A program made the translations under genes and the position numbers. This document shows, piece after piece, positions 1 to 6,816 of a DNA stretch of 8,488 nt (the first letter of the stretch is position 1; each line of letters begins with the position of its first letter). The notes beneath the pieces were generated by a model. The model saw nothing but the letters and a program-made list of their open reading frames with translations. It was not told the origin of the DNA and made no database searches. Origin of the DNA: Chloroflexota bacterium (lineage in GTDB: Bacteria > Chloroflexota > Dehalococcoidia > Tepidiformales > Tepidiformaceae); assembly GCA_021823905.1 (NCBI GenBank), contig JAKALX010000151.1, positions 1-8,488 on the forward strand, given 5' to 3'.

Positions 1-1020
1 GTTCCGCTCAAGGCCGCTGCCGGCAGCTTCGGCGATCCACAGAACATGGGGGACGGGGACTTCAAGTGGGTTGCCGTTGGCACGAAGCATCGTCTCCGCC
101 CTGGCATGTTCGTCGCCCAGGTGGTTGGCAAGTCGATGGAGCCCGCCATCCCGGATGGTTCGTATTGCCTCTTCGCCGCGCCCGTCGAGGGCACCCGGCA
201 GGGCAAGACCGTCCTCGTCCAGCTCCGCGACGCCACCGATCCCGAGACCGGCGAGCGCTACACCGTGAAGCGTTACGAGAGCGCGAAGATCCGCGACGGC
301 GACGCCTGGCGTCACGAGACCATCACCCTAAAGCCGGTCAACCCGGCCTTCGAGCCGATTGCGCTGACCGGAACCGACGAGGGCGAGCTCCAGGTCATCG
401 CAGAGTTCCTCGAGGTGCTGACGCCGCCAGCCGCTGCTCCCCCAGCGGCCACAACCGCGGCGCCTGCGCGCGCAGCCGGTGAGAACGCACACAGCAAAGG
501 AAGTGATGGCGGTGCCGCGGATGAGGAACCCGTAGCCGAGGGCGATGGGGAAGAGCCGCGGGAACGGATCGACGCGGCGCGGCTCGATCGCGACGAGCTG
601 ATCTGCCGCGTCCGCCAGTTCTTCGGTGATGGCTCGCCGCGCGACCGCGAGCAGGCCATTGCAGACGTGGCCAAGGGCCTCGGATATGAGCGGGTAGGCA
701 GCAAGGTCCGGGAGATCGTCGACAACTCCCTCCGGACAGCCGTCCGACGCGGCGTTCTCGCGAGCGAAGGCGACGCGCTGAAGCTCGATGTGCGGCGAAT
801 CGAGGACTACCGGCGCGACTTCCTCAAGGAGCAGTTCCTTGCGTCCTTGGAAGGCAAGGCGTGGAAACAGAGAGGGGACGCGATCCGCGACTTTGCCCGC
901 TGGCTCGGCTTCGGCCGGACCGGCCGCGTCATCGATCAAACCCTCCGCTCGATCATCAACGGCCTGATTCGCGAAGGCCGGCTGGAGAGCGACGGATCGC
1001 TCATTCGGAGGGCCGGATGA
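1..1020 (+). CDS. S24 (LexA/UmuD-type) peptidase domain protein with C-terminal tandem winged-helix-like repeats, 5'-truncated by the window
   Basis: The frame is open from base 1, so the ATG at 46 is internal and the true start lies upstream. Residues are numbered from codon 1. The opening VPLKAAAGSFG resembles the self-cleavage region of LexA/UmuD proteins, with the likely scissile bond at Ala7-Gly8. The Ser-Lys dyad follows: Ser45 in GKSMEP (codon 133-135) and Lys90 in YTVKRY (codon 268-270). The spacing fits the S24 fold, so the protease looks intact. Residues about 140-190 form an Ala/Pro/Glu/Gly-rich linker. Two homologous segments follow, with cores at residues 219 and 294, each matching AI-x-D-x-A-x2-LG-[YF]-x-R-x-G; they resemble winged-helix or DUF3320-like C-terminal domains. 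From memory, S24 domains with this opening can sit behind superfamily II helicase domains, so a helicase may lie upstream; that is inference. The gene ends TGA at 1018-1020. The S24 call is firm, but the full architecture is unknown. Confidence 0.85.
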   Translation, partial: VPLKAAAGSFGDPQNMGDGDFKWVAVGTKHRLRPGMFVAQVVGKSMEPAIPDGSYCLFAAPVEGTRQGKTVLVQLRDATDPETGERYTVKRYESAKIRDGDAWRHETITLKPVNPAFEPIALTGTDEGELQVIAEFLEVLTPPAAAPPAATTAAPARAAGENAHSKGSDGGAADEEPVAEGDGEEPRERIDAARLDRDELICRVRQFFGDGSPRDREQAIADVAKGLGYERVGSKVREIVDNSLRTAVRRGVLASEGDALKLDVRRIEDYRRDFLKEQFLASLEGKAWKQRGDAIRDFARWLGFGRTGRVIDQTLRSIINGLIREGRLESDGSLIRRAG

Positions 1021-1152
1021 CACCTCGGTCCTCCAGTGCTTGGGGGTCAGCGGCCCCACGCTCAGCTGACAGGCGATCTTGTCGAAATGACCGGCGTGGC
1101 TCATCGGATCAGCCTTGCCCTCAAGCTCATCGTTGTTATCGAGGTCGGGACG
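1021..1152. other. Gap between the S24-domain gene and the KAP operon
   Basis: This 132-bp stretch has no clear promoter or terminator. The KAP reading frame stays open through it back to a GTG at 1036 and an ATG at 1087. The peptide it would encode there looks unlike the KAP family and neither codon has a good Shine-Dalgarno sequence. The complementary strand gives a more protein-like, hydrophilic translation (with a segment reading DNNDELEGKADPMSHAGHFD), so it may hold a decayed gene fragment. Confidence 0.4.
1141..1144 (+). promoter_or_regulatory. Shine-Dalgarno sequence deciding the KAP NTPase start
   Basis: GAGG lies 8 nt before the GTG at 1153. The alternative starts at 1036 (GTG) and 1087 (ATG) have no comparable sequence. 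The protein from 1153 also begins in the way expected for the family, with the F-x-D-D-x-P-I and LGR elements just before the P-loop. Confidence 0.55.
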
Positions 1153-3402
1153 GTGACTGAATCGAATCCTCGGCACATCTTCGAGGACGACCGCCCCATC
1201 AAGTCGGCGCGGGAGGATATGCTTGGGCGGCGAGGTTTCGCAGACGGGATCGCCCGTGCGATCCGCTCCTGGGATGGCCACGAAAGCCTTATCGTCGGCA
1301 TCTACGGGCCGTGGGGTTCTGGCAAGACCTCGGTCCTGAACATGATCGCCGAAGCCCTGAAAGCGGAACCGGAGGGGGAGCGCTTCTTCCGGCTCTTCAA
1401 CCCGTGGGAGGTGGGTGACAGGTCCGCGGTGAACCGCGCCTTCTTCGATGAGGTTGGCGCTGCTCTTGGCAAGGCCGACCCAACGGGGGAGGGACAGCTC
1501 CGCCTCGCCAAGTGGACCGAGTACTCAACCCGCCTTGACATCCTCGCGGCGTCGGCTGGTGGCTCGGCGGCGATTCTTGGCGCCCAGGGTTCTCTACCGC
1601 CAGCGCTCGCGGCGCTACTGCTGGGTGGTGTCGCCTTCGCAGGGGTCGTGAAGGCCAGTCGGGCGGCGCTCGAGGCCCGCTTGGAGATCGCCAAGAGGAA
1701 TCTCGACGACATCCGTGTCGAGCTTCGGGGACTTATGGGGTCGCTTGAGCGGCCGGTCGTTGTGATCATGGACGACCTCGATCGGTTGGAGCCTCTGGAG
1801 GTGGCCCAGATGATCCAGCTAGTCAAGGCGAACGGTGATTTCCCGAAGCTCGTCTTCGTCCTTGCGTTTCAGCGAGACGTCGTGGAAAGCGCCCTCCAAG
1901 CGGCTATCGGAGTAGATGGCTCGAGCTTCCTGGAGAAGGTCGTCCAGGTTTCGATTGACCTGCCCGCGATCGCCCGCAGCAAACTCGACGAATTGGTGGA
2001 CGAGGGGCTGCACAGAGTGCTGCCGTTCGCCCGTGATGCCGCCGGGCCAGGCCCTGACGAGCGGCGATGGCGGAGGCTCTATCTGTCCGGGATGAGGGAA
2101 TACCTCACGACCCTCCGCAGCGTAAAGCGCTATCTGGCCACGCTCGCCTTCTACCGGGGGCTATTTCAGGCAGGGGACCAGCTCGAGGTTAACCCGGTGG
2201 ATTTCGCCGTGCTTGAGGCACTCCGGGTCTTCGAACCAGCGGTCTATCACGGCCTATGCCGCGAGAAGGAGCTGCTGACTGGGGGCGCCTTCGCCACGAT
2301 TTTCGACCAGCAAGGGGTGGAGCCGCGCTATCAGTCGGCGGATGCAATTCGGAAGGCTGCACCCGAGGGCCGGTGGCACCAGGTCGAGACACTGCTTGCC
2401 AACCTGTTTCCTGCGTATGGCTGCGCCCTCCGCAGAGAAGAGCTGCACGGGGATCCAGAAGACTGGCAGCGGGAGAAACGTGTGTGCAGCACGACGTTCT
2501 TCGATCGATACTTTTGCTACGCACTGAGCGAGGGGGACGTCAGCGAACAAGAGCTGAGCCACTTCATATCCTTGACACCGCAGATCGCCGAGCTTCGAGT
2601 GATAAGTCAAGAGCTATTGCAGAGAGACCTTCTCACCATGGCCCTTGGACGACTCGTACCTAGGGTGGATGAAATTCCAAACAACGGGGTTACGCCTTTT
2701 CTGACTTTGCTCTTCGACGTAGGAGACGCACTGGAGGCAAAGGAAGGGAACGAATACCCTTGGGCCTCTGGCATGGCGGAGCATATCCTTGCGGAACGCC
2801 TCTTGTCGCGAGTTCGAAACGAGAGTGTCGGCGAGGCGTGGGTCCTGCCTGCCCTCCAGGCGTCAATTGGGATGATCTTCCCCGTCCGGTTTGCGGCAAG
2901 GTTGAGGGAACGAAGTGAGGACGCAGAGGAGCAGCGAGGGCGGCCACTCTTAAGTGCCAGGGATGCCGATCGCGTCTGCGCGGTCTCGCTGGAACGGTTG
3001 CGCTCCGCCGCGAAGGACGGCGGCTTAGGGAATCGAGGGTCGCTCCTTTGGCTGCTCTTCCGGTGGCGAGATCTCACAGGGAGTTTTGAGGAGCCGCGGG
3101 CGTGGGTGGCCGCCTTCGCCTCAGAGCCCACGGGCGCACTTCGCCTCGTGGCCAGCGCTCTTCATTTCGAGACGCGTTCGGGGCCGGCGATCGGCGACGA
3201 GGAGCAGATTCCAGCAGTCAACCTAGACGAGATTGGGCAGTTCGTTGACTTGGCTGAGGTTGCGAAGCTTCTGGGCGCGCTCGATCAGTCCGAGTTATCC
3301 GAGCGGGACAGGGTTGCGATCATGACGTTTGCAGCGGAGTGGGGGCGGCGCCTGCGGCGACGTAGGCCGGCGGAACTTGTGGCCGCGAAGGGGGAGCAAT
3401 GA
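1153..3402 (+). CDS. KAP-family P-loop NTPase, probably membrane-associated (749 aa)
   Basis: A KAP (Kidins220/ARMS and PifA) superfamily NTPase of STAND/AAA-like type. The N-terminus carries FEDDRPI and DMLGRRGFA, then Walker A GPWGSGKT at residues 52-59. Walker B is VVVIMDDLDR at 202-211, followed by the beta strand LVFVLAFQRD (233-242). Between the Walker motifs, about 130-167 is Ala/Gly/Leu-rich and could form two short membrane helices, the insert typical of this family; the hydrophobicity is moderate, so membrane anchoring is likely but not certain. The remaining 500 or so residues match no domain I know, apart from FFDRYF at 449-454, which I associate with bacterial KAP proteins. GTG 1153 is preferred over the longer frame from 1036 because of its ribosome-binding site and family-like start. 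The stop overlaps the next gene's ATG. Bacterial KAP proteins often occur in mobile or defence loci. The trigger and partner here are unknown. Confidence 0.88.
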   Translation: MTESNPRHIFEDDRPIKSAREDMLGRRGFADGIARAIRSWDGHESLIVGIYGPWGSGKTSVLNMIAEALKAEPEGERFFRLFNPWEVGDRSAVNRAFFDEVGAALGKADPTGEGQLRLAKWTEYSTRLDILAASAGGSAAILGAQGSLPPALAALLLGGVAFAGVVKASRAALEARLEIAKRNLDDIRVELRGLMGSLERPVVVIMDDLDRLEPLEVAQMIQLVKANGDFPKLVFVLAFQRDVVESALQAAIGVDGSSFLEKVVQVSIDLPAIARSKLDELVDEGLHRVLPFARDAAGPGPDERRWRRLYLSGMREYLTTLRSVKRYLATLAFYRGLFQAGDQLEVNPVDFAVLEALRVFEPAVYHGLCREKELLTGGAFATIFDQQGVEPRYQSADAIRKAAPEGRWHQVETLLANLFPAYGCALRREELHGDPEDWQREKRVCSTTFFDRYFCYALSEGDVSEQELSHFISLTPQIAELRVISQELLQRDLLTMALGRLVPRVDEIPNNGVTPFLTLLFDVGDALEAKEGNEYPWASGMAEHILAERLLSRVRNESVGEAWVLPALQASIGMIFPVRFAARLRERSEDAEEQRGRPLLSARDADRVCAVSLERLRSAAKDGGLGNRGSLLWLLFRWRDLTGSFEEPRAWVAAFASEPTGALRLVASALHFETRSGPAIGDEEQIPAVNLDEIGQFVDLAEVAKLLGALDQSELSERDRVAIMTFAAEWGRRLRRRRPAELVAAKGEQ

Positions 3403-4301
3403 TCGAACTCCCGGCGGAACTCGAAGGGTTCCTGAGTGGGTTGATTGTGCCTCACGGTTGTCCTGCGCGGCTCGATGACGAGTCGCTGGCCGTCGATTTG
3501 CTGGAGCGCGCGATCGAGGCCTACAAGATCCAGAATGGCCAGCTCGACAACCGAGTGGCTTTTGAGTGGTTCCAACAGGGGCACCTGGAGTTGAAGAATG
3601 GGGCGCTACATTTTTCCGCCCCAATGCGGTTTGACGACTCCGGGAGTGGTACCCAGCCACTTGTGCTGCAGCCTACGCTGCTGGTATACCTGCTGCTCCA
3701 CCATGATCGTTACAGGCAGGTTCTCGACGCGATCGAGGGGTTCATTGGGTGCTTAGGTGACCAGTTAGGGGCCCTGGACTTCAAGCGCACACGGACCGGG
3801 GTCCTGCGGTGCGTCACCAACACTCGGTTTGCGGCGAACACGCTCCGGAAGTACGGGTTGCTCAAGTTCACCCGGCGTGAGGCGTACAAGACCTGGGTAC
3901 TGTCGCTGCCCGGCGCGTTGTTGGCAGCTCAGCTTGCTCCCGACAGCGGGCTCTTTCTGAGGCCATGCAATTCCAGGAAAGGATTCGACCTTCACCCGGC
4001 GATTCTGGCCCCCGGTCCCAATTGGACCGATTATGGTGATCTTGTGCGGCAGCTTGAGACCCTGTGCGCGCCGAAAGCCGAGTTCTTCCGCACGTACGAC
4101 GCGATGCTACGCCGCGCCTACGACCTCCTGCCCGGGTATTGGGCCGCGATGCGGGACCCCAAACTGCGACTCGAGGACCGCCGCAAGGCCTGCATCGAGC
4201 GCCTTCGCGAGCTCGAGGACCATCCGATGACCGAGAGTTTCTACCAGCAGCTCGCGATGCACCTGCGGACCGACCTGCTGCCAAGGAACACCAGGTGTTG
4301 A
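3399..4301 (+). CDS. Uncharacterised 300-residue protein translationally coupled to the KAP NTPase
   Basis: I do not recognise this family. The ATG overlaps the KAP stop in an ATGA, and a purine-rich AAGGGGGAG lies just upstream, so translational coupling and a roughly stoichiometric partnership are likely. No signal peptide or convincing membrane helix is visible, so it is probably cytosolic. The first 100 residues are mixed alpha/beta. Residues about 128-172 (RTRTGVLRC then TRFAANTLRKYGLLKF) read like a winged-helix segment, with a turn before the recognition-like helix and a KYGLL wing start; this is suggestive only. The C-terminal third (about 210-300) is Arg/Leu/Glu-rich and probably helical. 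There are no obvious catalytic motifs. Its position between an NTPase and a nuclease suggests an adaptor, specificity or regulatory subunit. It ends with Cys and TGA, 32 nt before the next start. Confidence 0.8.
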   Translation: MIELPAELEGFLSGLIVPHGCPARLDDESLAVDLLERAIEAYKIQNGQLDNRVAFEWFQQGHLELKNGALHFSAPMRFDDSGSGTQPLVLQPTLLVYLLLHHDRYRQVLDAIEGFIGCLGDQLGALDFKRTRTGVLRCVTNTRFAANTLRKYGLLKFTRREAYKTWVLSLPGALLAAQLAPDSGLFLRPCNSRKGFDLHPAILAPGPNWTDYGDLVRQLETLCAPKAEFFRTYDAMLRRAYDLLPGYWAAMRDPKLRLEDRRKACIERLRELEDHPMTESFYQQLAMHLRTDLLPRNTRC

Positions 4302-4324
4302 GTCAGTAGAGTGCCGGCACGACC

Positions 4325-4330
4325 GGGAGG
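4325..4330 (+). promoter_or_regulatory. Close-spaced Shine-Dalgarno sequence of the DUF262-HNH gene
   Basis: GGGAGG ends only 3 nt before the ATG at 4334, closer than usual. The family-like N-terminus starting at this ATG, with LPEMQRRYVW at residues 22-31, supports the start anyway. Confidence 0.5.
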
Positions 4331-4333
4331 ATC

Positions 4334-6034
4334 ATGGCCAAGACTGAAGCCTCAGTTGAAGAGCTCGTGGGAATGATCGAGCGTGGGGAGCTGCGACTCC
4401 CCGAGATGCAGCGCCGGTACGTCTGGGGCAAGACTCGGGTGCGCGACCTCTTCGATTCGCTCTACCGCGGCTACCCATCGGGCACCATTCTCCTCTGGGA
4501 GACTGACGAGGCCGTCCCGTTGCAGGAAATGGGCGTCGCCCAGCAAACAAACCCGTACCGGAGCACGCGGCTTCTGCTTGACGGTCAGCAGCGCCTAACC
4601 TCGCTTTGGGCCGTGCTCCGTGGTGAGCCGGTAACGGTGCGCGACCGAAAGAGGCCAGTCGAGCTCCTCTTCAACCTGGACCATCCCGAAGAACTCGCTG
4701 TGGTCACCGAGGTCAACGAGAACGGAAGCGATGACGACGACGAAGATGATGTCAGTCATGAGGAACCCGATTCGACGGAGGACGAGCTTCTGCAGCGCTT
4801 CAACAAGATGACCTTCGTGGTCTCAACGGGAAAGCTTGCGGGGTTGCCTCATTGGGTCAAGGTCTCAGACGTCTTCAAGTCAGACAGCGACACATCGTTC
4901 CTTAGGCGGGCCGGCGTCAGTGGCTTCGAAGACCCGCGCTACGAAAAGTACAGCCAGCGGCTCTCCCGGCTGCGAGGGATCCGCAAGTATTCCTATCGCA
5001 TGGATGTTCTCGAACGCAGCCTGTCCTATGACGAAGTCACGGAAATCTTCGTGCGAGTGAACTCCCTTGGTATGAAGCTGCGGAGTTCCGACCTGGCTCT
5101 TGCTCAGATCACCGCCAAATGGCACGGGTCGCTGAAGATCTTTCAGGAGTTCCAGGACCAGTGTGCCAAGGGCGGGTTCGAGCTCGATTTGGGGATACAT
5201 CTGAAGAACCTGATGGCTTTTGCGACTGGCCAGTCGCGTTTCCAGACTGTGGCCAACCTTCCGGCCCAGACCTTCCAACGGGCGTGGGAGGATTGCTCGC
5301 GAGGCATGGAGTTCGCGCTCAACTTCCTCAAGAACAACGCGGGCATCGACAGCCCAGCCCTGCTGTCATCACCGTTCTTGCTGGTCACGCTCGGCTACCT
5401 TGGCAACAAGCGGGGCTACGAGATCTCACCCGAAGAGGCCGAAAAGCTACGGTATTGGGTGCTGGTATCGAACGCGAAGGGCCGATACTCGCGCGGGTCG
5501 AGCGAGACCATTCTTGACCAGGACCTGTTGACAATCCGCCAGGGCGGCGACGCCACCGCACTGATCGATCGCCTGCGCCTGCAGGTCGGCCGGCTCGACG
5601 TGTCGCCCGAGGAACTGGAAGGCCGCACGCAGCGAAGTGCGCTCTTCAAGACGATGTTCCTGGCGTTCCGCGCTGCTGGTGCAAAGGACTGGCAATCGAA
5701 CCTCGCGATTGCCCTGGACCACGCCGGCGCGCAGCACAAGCTGCAGTTCCATCACATCTTTCCCAAGGCCGTACTTGAAGGGCACTACACGGCCCGGGAA
5801 GCGGACGACATCGCGAACCTCTGCTTTATCAGCGGCAAGACGAACCGTCGGATCAGCGACCAGGCTCCTGCCCAGTACTTCCCGGACGTGATCAAGAAGG
5901 TCGACATGGCCGCACTCGAGGCACAGAGGATTCCGACAGAGCCCGCACTACTGGGTGTGGCCGCATACCCGGAGTTCCTACGCCAGCGCCGGGCCCTGGT
6001 GGCAAAGCGGCTTAACGAGTTCTTGGGGGTTTGA
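4334..6034 (+). CDS. DUF262 family protein with C-terminal HNH nuclease domain (GmrSD-like, 566 aa)
   Basis: The N-terminal half is a DUF262 (GmrS/ParB-like) domain: LPEMQRRYVW at 22-31, GYPSGTILLW at 46-55, the nucleotide-handling DGQQR at 83-87, and FVRVNSLGMKLRSSD at 239-253. The C-terminal part is a DUF1524-like HNH nuclease: FHHIFPK at 472-478 with His473/His474, then Asn495 in IANLCFIS and Asn504 in KTNRRIS, giving a complete beta-beta-alpha-metal set. Members such as GmrSD cleave modified phage DNA, and SspE of the Ssp phosphorothioation system shares the DUF262 DGQQR core. The substrate of this protein cannot be read from the sequence. An acidic tract (129-151, mostly Asp/Glu) interrupts the DUF262 domain. 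The length fits single-chain fusion members, and all key residues are present, so it should be active. It lies 32 nt after the uncharacterised gene, probably on the same transcript, as the likely effector. Confidence 0.92.
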   Translation: MAKTEASVEELVGMIERGELRLPEMQRRYVWGKTRVRDLFDSLYRGYPSGTILLWETDEAVPLQEMGVAQQTNPYRSTRLLLDGQQRLTSLWAVLRGEPVTVRDRKRPVELLFNLDHPEELAVVTEVNENGSDDDDEDDVSHEEPDSTEDELLQRFNKMTFVVSTGKLAGLPHWVKVSDVFKSDSDTSFLRRAGVSGFEDPRYEKYSQRLSRLRGIRKYSYRMDVLERSLSYDEVTEIFVRVNSLGMKLRSSDLALAQITAKWHGSLKIFQEFQDQCAKGGFELDLGIHLKNLMAFATGQSRFQTVANLPAQTFQRAWEDCSRGMEFALNFLKNNAGIDSPALLSSPFLLVTLGYLGNKRGYEISPEEAEKLRYWVLVSNAKGRYSRGSSETILDQDLLTIRQGGDATALIDRLRLQVGRLDVSPEELEGRTQRSALFKTMFLAFRAAGAKDWQSNLAIALDHAGAQHKLQFHHIFPKAVLEGHYTAREADDIANLCFISGKTNRRISDQAPAQYFPDVIKKVDMAALEAQRIPTEPALLGVAAYPEFLRQRRALVAKRLNEFLGV

Positions 6035-6093
6035 CTACCTGTGCTCGCGCATCCAACATACCTGGAGCGCAGGCGATCTCTGGTAGCGTGTCC
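6035..6093. other. Convergent junction between the DUF262-HNH gene and the DUF5131 gene
   Basis: Two operons meet tail to tail across 59 bp. I see no convincing intrinsic terminator: the best hairpin (CCTG/CAGG at 6061-6073) has a 4-bp stem and no U-tract. Transcripts may overlap or end by Rho-dependent means. Confidence 0.5.
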
Positions 6094-6813
6094 CTATGCC
6101 GCTGCCTCGCGGGGCATCGCGTCCCAGGTTCTACCTTGCAGAACCCGGCCAGCCCGTTTCTTGTTCACGCCGCCCCACTGTTTGAAGAAGAAGGGCACAT
6201 CTGACGCAATGCACTGGTCGCGGATCTCGAGAACCCATTCCTCCCGCATCGGCCTTGCTCCTGGTCCGGACTCGCCACCAACGATCACCCAGTCGATGCC
6301 GTTGAGGTTCAGACTGGGCAACGGCCCGAGTAGCGGCTCGAGCGACAGGAACTTTACCGCTGCGGCGGTCGTATTCAGGTCAGCAATTCGGGGGAGGTAG
6401 CGCTCGGCCTCGACGCTCACGCCCATCCAGACGTTGGGAGGCCAGGTCAGGTCGGCGGCGAGCTCGCGGAGCCGCGCAGACCTCTTGGTGAGGATCTGGA
6501 ACCGGTGCCAGTGGGCACGTTGCATGACGCTGAACACCCGCTGGATGAAGTCCAGGGGCACCGCCTCGTGGAAGAGATCACTCATCGAGTTGACGAAGAT
6601 GGTTCGCGGCTTCCTCCAACGCAATGGGGCGGACAGGACAGAGGGGTGAAGTGTGAGCGCGAAGCCGTTTCGGTAGGTCTCCTGCCCCATTGCCTTCAGG
6701 CGGAAGGCCATTCGTTCCGCGTAGCAGTGCTGACACCCTGGGCTCACTTTCGTGCAGCCCGTGACCGGATTCCACGAAGAGTCGGTCCACTCGATCCTTG
6801 TAGGGCCAGCCAT
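6094..6813 (-). CDS. DUF5131 / phage Gp37-Gp68 family three-Cys-motif protein (239 aa)
   Basis: This is a full-length member of PF07505 (DUF5131, phage Gp37/Gp68). The N-terminal signature IEWTDSSWNPVTGC is followed by the three cysteines Cys20, Cys27 and Cys30 (C-x6-C-x2-C, then YAE). That arrangement recalls the iron-sulfur-binding cysteines of radical-SAM enzymes, but cluster binding here is inference. Other family landmarks are FVNSMSDLFHEAVP (about residues 73-86), SLEPLLGPL, VGGESGPGARPM and the C-terminal FFFKQWGG. The ATG at 6813 follows the tcmP stop by 3 nt. A GGAGG (6825-6821 on the minus strand, inside the end of tcmP) sits 7 nt upstream, so the two are co-translated. The reaction is unknown to me, and nothing looks broken. 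Confidence 0.93.
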   Translation of the reverse strand: MAGPTRIEWTDSSWNPVTGCTKVSPGCQHCYAERMAFRLKAMGQETYRNGFALTLHPSVLSAPLRWRKPRTIFVNSMSDLFHEAVPLDFIQRVFSVMQRAHWHRFQILTKRSARLRELAADLTWPPNVWMGVSVEAERYLPRIADLNTTAAAVKFLSLEPLLGPLPSLNLNGIDWVIVGGESGPGARPMREEWVLEIRDQCIASDVPFFFKQWGGVNKKRAGRVLQGRTWDAMPREAAA

Positions 6814-6816
6814 TGC

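Noticed and set aside
1036..1152. Longer KAP protein starting at GTG 1036 or ATG 1087
   Set aside because: No good ribosome-binding site at either codon, and the extra residues look unlike the family's N-terminus. GTG 1153 has GAGG 8 nt upstream and family-like sequence right after it.
328..1281. Long minus-strand open frame opposite the S24 gene and the KAP start
   Set aside because: Mostly the shadow of high-GC coding on the plus strand. Only the 1021-1152 portion looks protein-like, and that is reported separately as a possible fossil.
6061..6073. Terminator hairpin between convergent operons
   Set aside because: The stem is only 4 bp with a 5-nt loop and no U-tract on either strand.
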